A DNA stretch of 34,216 nt from Clostridiales bacterium (GCA_012512855.1 JAAZDK010000153.1:1-34216), one strand, 5' to 3'. Positions 7,348-16,085 are shown, counted from the stretch's first letter. The notes: a model not told the origin generated them from the letters alone. Numbers and translations: made by a program.

Positions 7348-8130
7348 TTAATCCTTTACAGGCTTTTTTCTTCCGATAAAATTAGCCAGCACCACCAGTA
7401 CCAGGGTGCATAAAAGCATCATCGTACACAAGGCATTTATCTTTGGGGTTACTCCTGTTTTAAGCTGGGTGTATATCTTTATAGGCAAGGTATTGGTCCT
7501 GGGTCCTGTTATAAAAATACTGATGACCACATCATCCAGCGACATGGCAAAGGCCAGCAGCATACCTGATATAATGGCAGGTGAAATAAGTGGCAGGGTT
7601 ATATCCAGAAAGACCTTTGTCTCCGATGCCCCAAGATCCCTTGCAGCTTCCACCAGGGATTTGTCAATTCCCGCCAGACGGGCCTTCACCATCATAAAGA
7701 CATAGGGAATGCAAAAGGATGCATGGCCAATAACCAGAGTGACCATTCCAAAGGGAAGCTTCATCAGGGAAAAATACGCCATAAAAACCATGCCCAGGAT
7801 TATTTCCGGTATCATAATAGGAAGCGTGGATATGTATTCGATAATCCCCTTTGACTTAAGTGCAGCCTTTGCCATTCCCACTGCTCCCAGCGTGCCGATT
7901 ACGCCCGCTATGCCGCTGCTTAGCACACCGATTATCAGGCTGTTTTTAAGTGCTTCTATCAGGCTTCTGTCCGAAAAAAGCTCCTTATACCAGCTAAAGG
8001 AGAAGCCTCCCCAGACACTTGACTGTCTGGAGGCATTAAATGAATAAGCTATTACTACAGCAACCGGCAGATACATCAGTATTATCAGAAAAGCCAGGTA
8101 AATATTCGGCAGCTTAGTCCTGTTCTTCAT
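7348..8130 (-). CDS. potC: polyamine ABC transporter permease
   Basis: The 260-residue protein has six predicted membrane helices and the EAA loop EAARDLGASETKVFLDITLP that docks to the ATPase. It starts with MKNRTKLPNIYLAFLIILMY, as PotC does. Its ATG lies 3 bases after the potB stop codon, so translation is probably coupled. Forms the translocation pore with PotB. Confidence 0.95.
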   Translation of the reverse strand: MKNRTKLPNIYLAFLIILMYLPVAVVIAYSFNASRQSSVWGGFSFSWYKELFSDRSLIEALKNSLIIGVLSSGIAGVIGTLGAVGMAKAALKSKGIIEYISTLPIMIPEIILGMVFMAYFSLMKLPFGMVTLVIGHASFCIPYVFMMVKARLAGIDKSLVEAARDLGASETKVFLDITLPLISPAIISGMLLAFAMSLDDVVISIFITGPRTNTLPIKIYTQLKTGVTPKINALCTMMLLCTLVLVVLANFIGRKKPVKD

Positions 8131-8133
8131 ATA

Positions 8134-9003
8134 TCACACTAACCCTTCCAAATCCTTAACATGAGTTACCCTGCGATAAATCCATATAATTAATGAGGTC
8201 AATATCATAAGTAGCACCGACAAAGCAGAAGCAAACGGCCAGTTTCTTGTTGTTATTACCTGATCCCTTATCAGGTTGCCCACCAGCATAAACTTGCCTC
8301 CGCCAAGGATGTCGGCTATAAAAAAGAGACCCATAGAGGGAATGAATACCAATACCACTCCTGATAAAATACCTGGCAGGGTCAGCTTTATAGTTATCGT
8401 AAGAAATGCCTGCAGCCTTGTTGCTCCAAGATCCCTGGCAGCCTCCACCAGCGACCAGTCCAGCTTTTCCGAAACGGAGTATATTGCCAGTATCATAAAG
8501 GGCAGCAGGGCATAAACCATCCCCACCAATACAGCCGGAAATGAATATAGCAGCTTCAATGGCTTGTCAGTCAGTCCAAGGCCCATCAGAAGCTTATCCA
8601 GCAGTCCGTTGCTTCTGAATATGATTATCCAGCCATACATTCGTATCAGGGCATTTGTCCAAAAGGGCACAATCACCAGGAGCATCATAACCTTTTTACC
8701 TCTGGAAGACAGCTTAGCCATAAAATAGCCGAAGGGATATCCCACAAGCAGGGTTATGGCTGTTGTCAGCAGGGCCAGCTTCAGCGATTCAATAAAGGTA
8801 TTGAAATACACCGGCTCAAATATTTTTATGTAATTGGATAGGGTAAATACTTTTTCAACTCCCCAAACCTCCGCTCTGGAAAGGAAGCTCAGCACCAGCA
8901 TGTAAATAAGCGGGCCGCATACAAAGGTCAGGGTGAACAAATATAAGGGTATTACTCCATACCAGAGATTGCTCTTGTTCTTCTTCCTGCTTTTTATCGT
9001 CAA
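8134..9003 (-). CDS. potB: polyamine ABC transporter permease
   Basis: The membrane permease carries the loop EAARDLGATRLQAFLTITIK and about six hydrophobic helices, the first at GVIPLYLFTLTFVCGPLIYM. The open frame extends up to a TTG at 9024, but the GGAGG at about 9012-9016 sits inside that extension and is 8 bases before a TTG at 9003. I therefore take 9003, giving 289 residues starting MTIKSRKKNKSNLWYG. The choice of a TTG start is unusual and is shared with potA. Partner of PotC. Confidence 0.93.
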   Translation of the reverse strand: MTIKSRKKNKSNLWYGVIPLYLFTLTFVCGPLIYMLVLSFLSRAEVWGVEKVFTLSNYIKIFEPVYFNTFIESLKLALLTTAITLLVGYPFGYFMAKLSSRGKKVMMLLVIVPFWTNALIRMYGWIIIFRSNGLLDKLLMGLGLTDKPLKLLYSFPAVLVGMVYALLPFMILAIYSVSEKLDWSLVEAARDLGATRLQAFLTITIKLTLPGILSGVVLVFIPSMGLFFIADILGGGKFMLVGNLIRDQVITTRNWPFASALSVLLMILTSLIIWIYRRVTHVKDLEGLV

Positions 9004-9047
9004 TTCTTTAACCTCCAAAGCCAAGCTTACCGGTATCTTTGCCGATA

Positions 9048-10112
9048 TTATAAATCCACAAGCACTCCGTGATTAGCATCAAAGCTCATATACAATTCAC
9101 TGTTTGGCTCAAATGCCAGGTTCATGCCGAGGCTGCTGGATACCACTTCGGTTCCGTCCTCAAGCTGAAGGAATATCTTCTGCATGCCACCGGCAAAGGA
9201 TATTTCCTTAAGTCTGCACTTTATGCCTGTTTGGCTACTGCATGTATATAATTTTATATTCTCGCTTCTTACAGCCAGGGTAACCTCCATACCGGGTACA
9301 GGCTGTTTGTCTCTGACAGTCGCCTTTACAAGTCCGCCCGCAGCCTCTATGCTGGCTACACCATCCTTTATCTCTATTGTCCTTCCATGAATAAGGTTGG
9401 CATTGCCCACAAATTCCGCAACATAGCTGGTTTTCGGCAGATCATATACCTGGGCGGGAGTGCCTATCTGCTCAAATACTCCGTCACGCATAACAGCTAT
9501 GCGATCAGACATATTGATGGCTTCCTCCTGATCGTGGGTTATGTAGACAAAGGTAATCCCAAGCCTTTTCTGAAGCCTTTTCAGCTCCATCTGCATCTGC
9601 CTTCTAAGCTGCAGATCCAGCGCTCCCAAGGGCTCATCTAGAAGTAAAACCTTGGGGTTGTTTACAATGGCTCTGGCTATTGCCACCCTTTGCTTTTGCC
9701 CGCCGCTCAGCTCATGGGGATATCGTTTATTGTAGCCTGAAAGCTGAACCAGCTCCAGGGCCTGTGCCACCCTTGCAGCTATCTCCTTTTTATCTGTCTT
9801 GCGGATTCTCAGGCCATATGCTATGTTGTCTTCAACATTCATATGAGGAAATAAGGCATAATTTTGAAAAACTGTATTAACATCCCTCTTGTTGGGCTCC
9901 GCCTCGGTAACATCAACGCCATTTAAAAAAACCCTGCCGCCATCCGGTTCCTCCAGACCTGCAATTATGCGCAGAATGGTAGTCTTGCCGCAACCGGAAG
10001 GTCCAAGCAAGGTTAAAAACTCGCCTTTGCCGATTTGTATACTGATATCCTTTAAAACCTCAGTTTTACCAAAGCTCTTGGTAATATTCCTCAATTCCAA
10101 AATCGTATCCAA
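9048..10112 (-). CDS. potA: polyamine ABC transporter ATP-binding protein
   Basis: The ATPase (354 residues) shows Walker A GPSGCGKTT (37-45), Q-loop VFQNYALFPH, signature LSGGQKQR (135-142), Walker B LLLDEP (156-161), the H-loop ITHDQEEA and a C-terminal TOBE domain (about 270-350). It powers import of spermidine/putrescine through PotBC. The start is TTG at 10112, 7 bases after GAGGA; no in-frame ATG lies upstream. It is the first gene of potABCD. The leader contains a hairpin at the predicted start point and a small overlapping ORF, suggesting control of expression beyond simple promoter strength. Confidence 0.95.
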   Translation of the reverse strand: MDTILELRNITKSFGKTEVLKDISIQIGKGEFLTLLGPSGCGKTTILRIIAGLEEPDGGRVFLNGVDVTEAEPNKRDVNTVFQNYALFPHMNVEDNIAYGLRIRKTDKKEIAARVAQALELVQLSGYNKRYPHELSGGQKQRVAIARAIVNNPKVLLLDEPLGALDLQLRRQMQMELKRLQKRLGITFVYITHDQEEAINMSDRIAVMRDGVFEQIGTPAQVYDLPKTSYVAEFVGNANLIHGRTIEIKDGVASIEAAGGLVKATVRDKQPVPGMEVTLAVRSENIKLYTCSSQTGIKCRLKEISFAGGMQKIFLQLEDGTEVVSSSLGMNLAFEPNSELYMSFDANHGVLVDL

Positions 10113-10185
10113 TTTTGCTTCCTCGTTTCGATCTTATAACTTTTGTCGAACCGGATTGCCTGCTTGTCAGTTTATCGCTAACCAT
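10066..10185 (-). CDS. possible leader ORF overlapping the start of potA
   Basis: ATG at 10185 stands 4-5 bases after AAAGGAGTCA, a much better start site than that of potA itself. It opens a 39-codon frame (MVSDKLTSRQ..., basic, ending ...EEYYQELW) that runs 47 bases into potA in another frame and stops at 10066. It is not in frame with PotA (offset 73 bases). It could be a leader peptide coupling or tuning potA translation. No homolog is recognised, and it may be non-functional. Confidence 0.35.
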   Translation of the reverse strand: MVSDKLTSRQSGSTKVIRSKRGSKIGYDFGIEEYYQELW

Positions 10186-10213
10186 ATTGACTCCTTTTGC
10201 AGTCAACCGCTAA

Positions 10214-10258
10214 TAAAAAGTACTGCAGGCTATTAATGTGGTTAATATTACCTGCAGT
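10214..10258 (-). promoter_or_regulatory. hairpin with T run at the 5' end of the potA transcript
   Basis: ACTGCAGG at the start and CCTGCAGT at the end (10251-10258 and 10222-10229 on the plus strand) enclose a second matched pair TATTAA/TTAATA around CCACA. On the minus strand it is followed by ACTTTTTATTA. The predicted transcription start (about 10256) falls on its first base. It may be an attenuator-like terminator, a 5' stabilising stem or a repressor palindrome covering +1. Confidence 0.55.
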
Positions 10259-10262
10259 TTAT

Positions 10263-10292
10263 ATTATCTAACTATAAGGCGCTTTTTGTCAA
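10263..10292 (-). promoter_or_regulatory. sigma-A promoter of potABCD
   Basis: On the minus strand TTGACA (10287-10292), an 18-base spacer and GATAAT (10263-10268). The -35 sits inside one arm of the long inverted repeat described for 10278-10365. Confidence 0.7.
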
Positions 10293-10365
10293 TGTAATAT
10301 CTTAACTTATTATAATAAATATTATTACAAAAATTATGCAAATTGCTATTACCGACAAAAGCGCC
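10278..10365. repeat. spaced inverted repeat around the potA promoter
   Basis: GGCGCTTTTTGTC at 10278-10290 is the inverted match of GACAAAAGCGCC at 10354-10365, differing only by one extra T. The arms flank 63 AT-rich bases. The proximal arm overlaps the -35 of the pot promoter. It could be a pair of operator half-sites or a long hairpin ending the preceding gene; there is no T run of the kind a terminator needs. Confidence 0.45.
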
Positions 10366-10383
10366 TGCTTACAGCCTTAAGCT

Positions 10384-12552
10384 TTATTTAGTTTTCTTTT
10401 TAACAACATCAGTCAGCTTAAAGGCTGTGATGCGGTCCATTTTATATTTGGATTCCTCAAAGGCTCCTGTTTCATAGGTTACATAAAGGTAATTTCCGTC
10501 AATAGCAATTCCCTCATTCATTGAAGGCACTGACACGCTGTTTACCAGCTTGCCAAGAGAAATTACCCCATCAACGGCCTTAGAGTAATCCGGCTTATAT
10601 ACATCCAACTGCCTGATGTAACCCCTCATTCCTGAATGGATCTGACATGAACGGGATATAATCAGGGTTCCTATATTGGTGAAGGCCACTCCCTGTACCC
10701 TGTTGGGCATTATTATGGTATCCTTCTTCTTAAGCTTCGGATCTGTATATTTATCCTCGATAATATAGCTGTACATATTTGTTTGCTTTATCTCGTCATA
10801 AGTTCCTACCCAAAGCTTTTCATCGTAATATGCGCAATAGGAAGCTGTAAAGCCTACAGAAATAACCTTGCCATATTCTATATACACATATGGCTCCTTG
10901 CTCTTTACCGCCTTTCTTATGTCGGATATGCGTATGGTCGCCACTCTGGAGCCTATTGTTACCCACACGTTACTGCCGTCAAAGGCCAATCCTCCTGCAT
11001 GTGGCTTGCTGGGTAATATCAGGGTGGTCAGCAGCTCCTTTGTTTTCTTGTTAACTACATATATTACAGAGTTCTCCTCCCCAGACAGGTCATAGGCTGA
11101 CATCAGCAAAAATTCACTAGCAAAGGTCAGGCCCTGGGGACACATACGGTTGCTGGAAAAGCCCCCTACATTGGTGGTAATTAGCCCGGGTATGGCATAG
11201 CTCTTTTCATAGTTAACATATTTTGAGAAAAAATCCAGCTTCTGATATGACCATGAATTATAAAAGTCCTCTTCAGTCGGAAAGAGCTTGGGGGTATTGC
11301 TTGTAGGCGGTACCAGATCTATAAAAACGGTTTTAATATCAGACATATCTCCGTCATATGTAACACCATTATAGAGCTTGCGTGCCTTTATGTAAAACTG
11401 GTATGTCTCACCTGTTGTGAGATTTTCAGCAATATAACTTCCTCCGCTGCCTCCTGATATGGATGTTAGCAGCGTAAAATCACTGAGTGCGCTTCCAATA
11501 TAAATATCATAGGAGCTTGCTCCCCTTACAGCAGACCAGGTAAGCCTTACCTTGCCCTCTCCTGCCTTATACTTAAGGGTCGGCTTTCCGGGAGCCGTGC
11601 TGGTATCAAGAACAGAGGAGAAGGGTCCGACAAATTCCTTGCTGTATACATAAGCACATACCTTATACTTGTATCCTACTCCGGACAGCAAGCCTGTATC
11701 GGTATATGTCAGTGATGAGGTGGTATGAACTAATTTATAATCATCCGTAGTTGCCAGGGAGCGATATACCATGTATCCTGTAGCGTTTCTGACAGCTGCC
11801 CAGCTAAGCTTTATGGAAGATGATGAAGTCTGCACCACACTCAGCTCCAAAACCTCATCCGGTAGGGTAATTTTAAGGAGAGGCTCGGAGAATTCACTGT
11901 GATATTCTATGCCCAGCATATTGACTACAGCCTTAATTTTATAACCCAACACGCCGTCCGCCTGATCACTCAGGATTATTGAGTTACTGTAGGCCTGATA
12001 TCTTAATACAAAATCACCTGTCTGGGGATCAAGACAATATATGTCATACCTGAACGCATTTCTGACCTCATTCCATTGCAGGGTAAAGTTTGAGTTCCCA
12101 TGCTCTATCATCCTGAGACCGCTTACCCTTTCCGGCAACACAGTTACAACAATGGTGTCCATGAAGTTTTTGTAAAGTACAATAATTGTCTGTCTGCCAA
12201 ACTGATTGCTGTCATAGCCCAATATCTGATAATCTGTAATTATTTCCTCAGAACCATCGTCATAGTAGCCCTCTACCACCAAACCGGTCAGATCCAGGCT
12301 TTCTCCTATGGTATATGTACGCTTGTCCGGTTCTGATATAACCTTAATCATTACAAGCTGGCGCTCCTTGACGGGCTCTGTGGATTGCTCCTCTGTGCTC
12401 TTTTCTTCGGTCGCCTGCTGCTCTATCGTTTGTTCCTCTGCCATAACGTTCTGGCCGTTGTCTAGCTGTGCCGCTGAAGCGCTCATACTTCCATATGAGG
12501 ATACGATCAGTATTATTAAGCATAATAAAACTAGTCTCAGATGCATTTTCAT
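10384..12552 (-). CDS. secreted protein: Ig-like domain, three FN3-like domains, propeller-like C-terminus
   Basis: The 722-residue protein has a signal peptide (about 1-28, ending SASAA), a Glu/Thr/Gln-rich linker (38-62), a bacterial Ig-like domain of group-3 type (about 66-139, with YTIGESLDLTGLVVEGYYDDG), three fibronectin-III-like modules (about 141-228, 231-317, 318-412; each with a W or Y strand and a YKI/YKVCAYV/YQFYIKAR strand) and a 300-residue C-terminal region with repeated strands (GGLAFDGSNVWVTIGS, YYDEKLWVGTYDE, IAIDGNYLYVTYE) typical of beta-propeller repeats. It likely acts outside the cell; no catalytic motif is seen and no cell-wall anchor. It follows an AraC-type regulator by 61 bases on the same strand and may be cotranscribed. 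Function unknown. Confidence 0.8.
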   Translation of the reverse strand: MKMHLRLVLLCLIILIVSSYGSMSASAAQLDNGQNVMAEEQTIEQQATEEKSTEEQSTEPVKERQLVMIKVISEPDKRTYTIGESLDLTGLVVEGYYDDGSEEIITDYQILGYDSNQFGRQTIIVLYKNFMDTIVVTVLPERVSGLRMIEHGNSNFTLQWNEVRNAFRYDIYCLDPQTGDFVLRYQAYSNSIILSDQADGVLGYKIKAVVNMLGIEYHSEFSEPLLKITLPDEVLELSVVQTSSSSIKLSWAAVRNATGYMVYRSLATTDDYKLVHTTSSLTYTDTGLLSGVGYKYKVCAYVYSKEFVGPFSSVLDTSTAPGKPTLKYKAGEGKVRLTWSAVRGASSYDIYIGSALSDFTLLTSISGGSGGSYIAENLTTGETYQFYIKARKLYNGVTYDGDMSDIKTVFIDLVPPTSNTPKLFPTEEDFYNSWSYQKLDFFSKYVNYEKSYAIPGLITTNVGGFSSNRMCPQGLTFASEFLLMSAYDLSGEENSVIYVVNKKTKELLTTLILPSKPHAGGLAFDGSNVWVTIGSRVATIRISDIRKAVKSKEPYVYIEYGKVISVGFTASYCAYYDEKLWVGTYDEIKQTNMYSYIIEDKYTDPKLKKKDTIIMPNRVQGVAFTNIGTLIISRSCQIHSGMRGYIRQLDVYKPDYSKAVDGVISLGKLVNSVSVPSMNEGIAIDGNYLYVTYETGAFEESKYKMDRITAFKLTDVVKKKTK

Positions 12553-12613
12553 AAAATTATCAACTCCATTACTTTTGTTACAAGAAGGTTAACATAGTTG
12601 CAAAAACGAATTA

Positions 12614-13456
12614 TTAATCAATAATTACAGCATTTTTCGGAAGTGTGTTAAATACCTTTTTGAAGGCTCTTGAAAATGTGGAGTAATTCTTGAATCCGCT
12701 TTGGTAGCATGCCTCTGTGACAGTGCAACCCTTTCGGACCAGATCCTTAGCAAGCATTAGCCTTTTCTCTGTTATGTAATTTCCAATAGTGTATCCGGTT
12801 TCAGCCTTGAAATAATGCATCAGGTAATACCGGCTGAGATAAAAATGCTCGGCAATTTTATCAATCGTGATATCCTCTGTCAGATGCTCATTTATATATG
12901 TGATTATTTTCAAAAGCTTACTGTTTTCATTGACCGAATCCAGATAGTTAATATTATTGATTATGGCGGTACGGTTCAGCTGTATCATGAATTCCAGGAA
13001 AAGAATCTTCTGGTATAGCTCCTTTGCAAACGCCTGATCAGAAAATGAATGCTCCAGCTCCAGGCATACCTGATACAGTTTGCTTTTTTCAACCGCAGGC
13101 ACCCTGAGCACACCAGAATGCTCCTTTTTTGCCCGCTCAAAGCAGTAATTAAGGTTATAGTCATTTTCAGAGTACTTCTGTAAAAACTGGGTGGAAACAT
13201 ATATGATAATTCTTTCATATGCGGAATTATCCAGTATAGTGGGCTTATGAATCTCACCGGCATTTACCAGCACTATATCATAAGGCTTAAGCTCATAGCT
13301 TCTGCCCTCAATTGAATAATTGACCCTGCCGCTGATAAAAATGATAATTTTGTTAAAATCATGATAATGAAAGTTAAACTCCTTCTTTTGCCGGTCTATT
13401 ATATGGAAGATACGAAAGTCATCCTCCAGATATCCGAGCTTTTCAAAATTATTCAT
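12614..13456 (-). CDS. AraC family transcriptional regulator
   Basis: The protein has an N-terminal cupin-like sensor (FHYHDFNKIIIFISGRVNYS; PYDIVLVNAGEIHKP) and two C-terminal helix-turn-helix motifs (ITIDKIAEHFYLSRYYLMHY and VTEACYQSGFKNYSTFSRAF), the AraC/XylS layout. The 280-residue length is normal. The frame can start at 13492, but GGAGGAGC precedes the ATG at 13456 by 6 bases, so I use that. It is divergent from dapA and precedes the FN3-protein gene. Inverted half-site-like sequences lie in the divergent gap. The inducer is unknown. Confidence 0.92.
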   Translation of the reverse strand: MNNFEKLGYLEDDFRIFHIIDRQKKEFNFHYHDFNKIIIFISGRVNYSIEGRSYELKPYDIVLVNAGEIHKPTILDNSAYERIIIYVSTQFLQKYSENDYNLNYCFERAKKEHSGVLRVPAVEKSKLYQVCLELEHSFSDQAFAKELYQKILFLEFMIQLNRTAIINNINYLDSVNENSKLLKIITYINEHLTEDITIDKIAEHFYLSRYYLMHYFKAETGYTIGNYITEKRLMLAKDLVRKGCTVTEACYQSGFKNYSTFSRAFKKVFNTLPKNAVIID

Positions 13457-13490
13457 GCTTGCTCCTCCACACATAGTCACAAAATTAACC

Positions 13491-13552
13491 ACACGGCATT
13501 ATATGCAATATAAAAAGCATTATTATCATATTTTTAAAAGAAAATGTCGTGT
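13491..13552. promoter_or_regulatory. inverted half-sites in the araC-type/dapA divergent gap
   Basis: ACACGGCATT (13491-13500) and AATGTCGTGT (13543-13552) match as an inverted pair in 9 of 10 positions, 42 bases apart. The left one overlaps a minus-strand TATAAT (13498-13503) that could be the -10 of the regulator gene. The arrangement suits binding by the adjacent AraC-type protein. Confidence 0.45.
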
Positions 13553-13615
13553 AAAATAAAATCAGATGATACAGCTAAATATTTACATCTATCATTTATA
13601 AGGGGAGGTATGTTT

Positions 13616-14530
13616 ATGATGCCAAAAGGTGTATGGTTACCAATAATCACTCCTTTCAAGGGCGATAAAATAGATCTTGCATCATATAAAAGACTAATTG
13701 ATCATTATATCGATACAGGTATCAGCGGAATAATCCCGCTTGGTACAACAGGTGAAGCTCCTGTACTCAGTGACTTCGAATTCGAGGAAATGATTGAATA
13801 TACAATGCTCTATGTTAACGGCCGTCTTCCGGTTTATGTAGGCATCGGCGGCAACTATACAGCCCAGGTTATCAAAAAGGTGAAGATAGCCGAATATTAC
13901 GATATTCAGGGTATTCTCTCGGTTTGCCCCTATTACAACAAGCCATCACAGGACGGGATATATGCCCATTTCAAAAGCATTGCCGAGTCAACCGATCTGG
14001 ATATAATAATTTACAATATACCCTACCGAACCGGTGTCAATATAAACAACGACACAGTCCATAGGCTGGCCGAGATACAAAACATCGTCGGTATAAAGGA
14101 CGCCTGCGGCGATATCAAGAATACTCTTAACCTTTTAATGAATCCGCCGAAGGATTTTTCAATCCTGACCGGTGAAGACATTCTCTTTTATACTACACTG
14201 ACTCTTGGAGGCCATGGTGGTATAATGGCTTCTGCCCATCTGAAAACCGAGCTTTTTGTGGACGTTTACAACAAGGTTAAAAGCCATCAGCCGGATTCCG
14301 CCCTAGAGAGCTGGAAAAAGCTATATGAGTTTATTCCTTTGCTCTTTATGGAACCAAATCCTGCTCCCATTAAATACTGTCTGAGCAATCTGGGACTGAT
14401 TGATTCGCCCGAGCTGAGGCTTCCTCTGACTCAGATATCAGATAGCCTGAAGGAAAAGCTTAACTGCTTCTTCCCAGAGAAGCCTGCTGTCACTAATAAG
14501 GATATCATCAGGTCGGTAATGAGTGCCTGA
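13616..14530 (+). CDS. dapA: 4-hydroxy-tetrahydrodipicolinate synthase (DapA)
   Basis: DapA condenses pyruvate with aspartate semialdehyde, the first committed step to diaminopimelate and lysine. Counting from the ATG at 13616 all key residues fall at the E. coli numbers: Thr44-Thr45 (GTTGE), Tyr107 (CPYYNKP), Tyr133, Arg138 (YNIPYRTG) and Schiff-base Lys161 (GIKDACGD). Arg138 supports true DapA rather than the sialate-lyase branch. The start is also set by GGGGAGG 7 bases upstream; ATGs at 13610 and 13619 and an upstream ATG at 13544 are less likely. 304 residues. Divergence from an AraC regulator is unusual for a lysine gene and leaves room for a catabolic aldolase role. Confidence 0.88.
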   Translation: MMPKGVWLPIITPFKGDKIDLASYKRLIDHYIDTGISGIIPLGTTGEAPVLSDFEFEEMIEYTMLYVNGRLPVYVGIGGNYTAQVIKKVKIAEYYDIQGILSVCPYYNKPSQDGIYAHFKSIAESTDLDIIIYNIPYRTGVNINNDTVHRLAEIQNIVGIKDACGDIKNTLNLLMNPPKDFSILTGEDILFYTTLTLGGHGGIMASAHLKTELFVDVYNKVKSHQPDSALESWKKLYEFIPLLFMEPNPAPIKYCLSNLGLIDSPELRLPLTQISDSLKEKLNCFFPEKPAVTNKDIIRSVMSA

Positions 14531-14540
14531 AGGCTTTAAA

Positions 14541-14591
14541 GTAAAGACTCATGCAGTTTGGCAGGCAATTAGCCAATGCATGGGTCTTTAC
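14541..14591. terminator. bidirectional terminator between dapA and the L,D-transpeptidase gene
   Basis: A 15-bp stem (14541-14555 with 14577-14591, one G-U) with a small inner TTGGC/GCCAA stem lies between the convergent genes, 10 bases from each. T-rich tracts are found on both sides (weak on each). Confidence 0.75.
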
Positions 14592-14600
14592 TTAACTCTT

Positions 14601-16085
14601 CTATTTCTTTTTGCTCCTCTCATCTTTCTTTACTTCGTAGTTCTCTGTTCCGGGCAGTTCATAGACTATTACAGCAACTCCCCGCTGAATTTCCTGATAC
14701 ATCTTCTCGGCCGCCTCCAGTGGCATATTGATGCAGCCGTGGGAGCCTTTCGTTTTATATATGTCCTTGCCGAATTCCTTTCGCCATGTGGCATCATGAA
14801 AGCCTATATTTCTGTTGAAGGGCATCCAGTATTTAACCGGAGTCTGGTAATCCTCTCCCACCAGCACCGCATTGCGCTGCTTGTACTGGACCGGATATGT
14901 CCCTGTCGGTGTACCATAGTTTTTAGCCAGATTTCCTGATACAAAATCCGACTCCACCACCAGCTTGCCCTCTTTATAGAAAAACAGGTGCTGCGCTGTC
15001 AGATTAACCTCCACATAGGTATCACCTATATCATCATCGCCATATTGCTGGGCCGTCTGATAATATACCGGCTCCTTCCTGACAACGGTGCCGCTTTTAA
15101 TCAGCTCCAGCAGTTCCTCTGCTTCCTTTGGCCTGTTAAGCCACCAGCCGTAATCCCCTCCGGAAACCTTGATAACATCACCATAGCTGGTCTTAAAGGT
15201 TCTGGTCTTGCCGAAGGTGTTATAGGTTTTCCCTATATAATCAACAAATTGCTTAATGCCCTCCTCCGGCCGGAAGCTGACCACAAAATCATCGGAAACG
15301 GAAATCCACTGACTTATCAGGCTGCCGTCAAGAACCTCCACCTTATTGCCAAATTCATAGGTGATTTTACTGCCGGCATATTTGTTCATTTCCTCAAGCG
15401 CCTGCACAAGAGGCGGATATTCCGATGTGATTTCAGGCTTTTCATAGCAGTCAAGCTCCTCAAGCAAAAGCTTGGGCTTCATGATTTCCACCGCTTCCTT
15501 AACTGCCTGATAAAGCTTGTCCTTTATTATCTTAGCCCCGGGCTGTTCAGGGATCAGCTCATAGCCATTATCACCATATTCCGAGATGGATGCATTAACC
15601 GGAGCTATATTGTTCTCCTCCTGCAAAAAAGCCAGTCTCTCAAATTCCTCCTTCAGCAGCTCCTCATCATAAGCCAGCATGGTATCCACCACATAGATAT
15701 GCTTATTAAACAGATCAGCCGGCCAGCCAAAGGCATTCTGCTCCTCAATTATTTCCACCAGATTTTTGGAGTACACAGTATGCATATTTATACTCTTGCC
15801 GCTGATGGTATCAAATACACCATTTCTTCCCTCCAGGGAAAGAACATAGGCTCTTACCTCGCTGCTTATCAGGCTTTCCGCTTCCTCAAAGGTCATATTG
15901 GATACATTTATTCCATTAATGTATGTATTCGAGTAAAAGCGGTCACGATAATAATATGCCACGAACAAATAAAGAAAGCACAGGAGGACCAGCATAATGA
16001 CAAGCAAAGCAATCAGTATCCTTTTTAACAATCTCTTTTTGCCTGCTTTTCTTCTGCCTTTATATTTTCTTCTTTTTGCCGCCAT
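14601..16085 (-). CDS. membrane-anchored L,D-transpeptidase with VanW-type domains
   Basis: The 494-residue enzyme has a basic N-terminus, one membrane helix (about 19-46, LIALLVIMLVLLCFLYLFVA), a tandem peptidoglycan-binding-4-like region (STYINGINVSNMTFEEAESL start of repeat 1; second repeat around 165-300), and a C-terminal YkuD domain with SHGCINMP, catalytic Cys451 and His449. It would form 3-3 cross-links in peptidoglycan or attach proteins to it from outside the membrane. The ATG has only a weak GGTG site. It is a single gene, converging on dapA. A 20-bp palindrome sits about 45-65 bases upstream of the start codon. Confidence 0.93.
   Translation of the reverse strand: MAAKRRKYKGRRKAGKKRLLKRILIALLVIMLVLLCFLYLFVAYYYRDRFYSNTYINGINVSNMTFEEAESLISSEVRAYVLSLEGRNGVFDTISGKSINMHTVYSKNLVEIIEEQNAFGWPADLFNKHIYVVDTMLAYDEELLKEEFERLAFLQEENNIAPVNASISEYGDNGYELIPEQPGAKIIKDKLYQAVKEAVEIMKPKLLLEELDCYEKPEITSEYPPLVQALEEMNKYAGSKITYEFGNKVEVLDGSLISQWISVSDDFVVSFRPEEGIKQFVDYIGKTYNTFGKTRTFKTSYGDVIKVSGGDYGWWLNRPKEAEELLELIKSGTVVRKEPVYYQTAQQYGDDDIGDTYVEVNLTAQHLFFYKEGKLVVESDFVSGNLAKNYGTPTGTYPVQYKQRNAVLVGEDYQTPVKYWMPFNRNIGFHDATWRKEFGKDIYKTKGSHGCINMPLEAAEKMYQEIQRGVAVIVYELPGTENYEVKKDERSKKK

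Noticed and set aside
14988-16028. 346-codon open frame opposite the L,D-transpeptidase gene
   Set aside because: It lies wholly inside a clear enzyme gene on the other strand, lacks a ribosome site and its product looks like no real protein.
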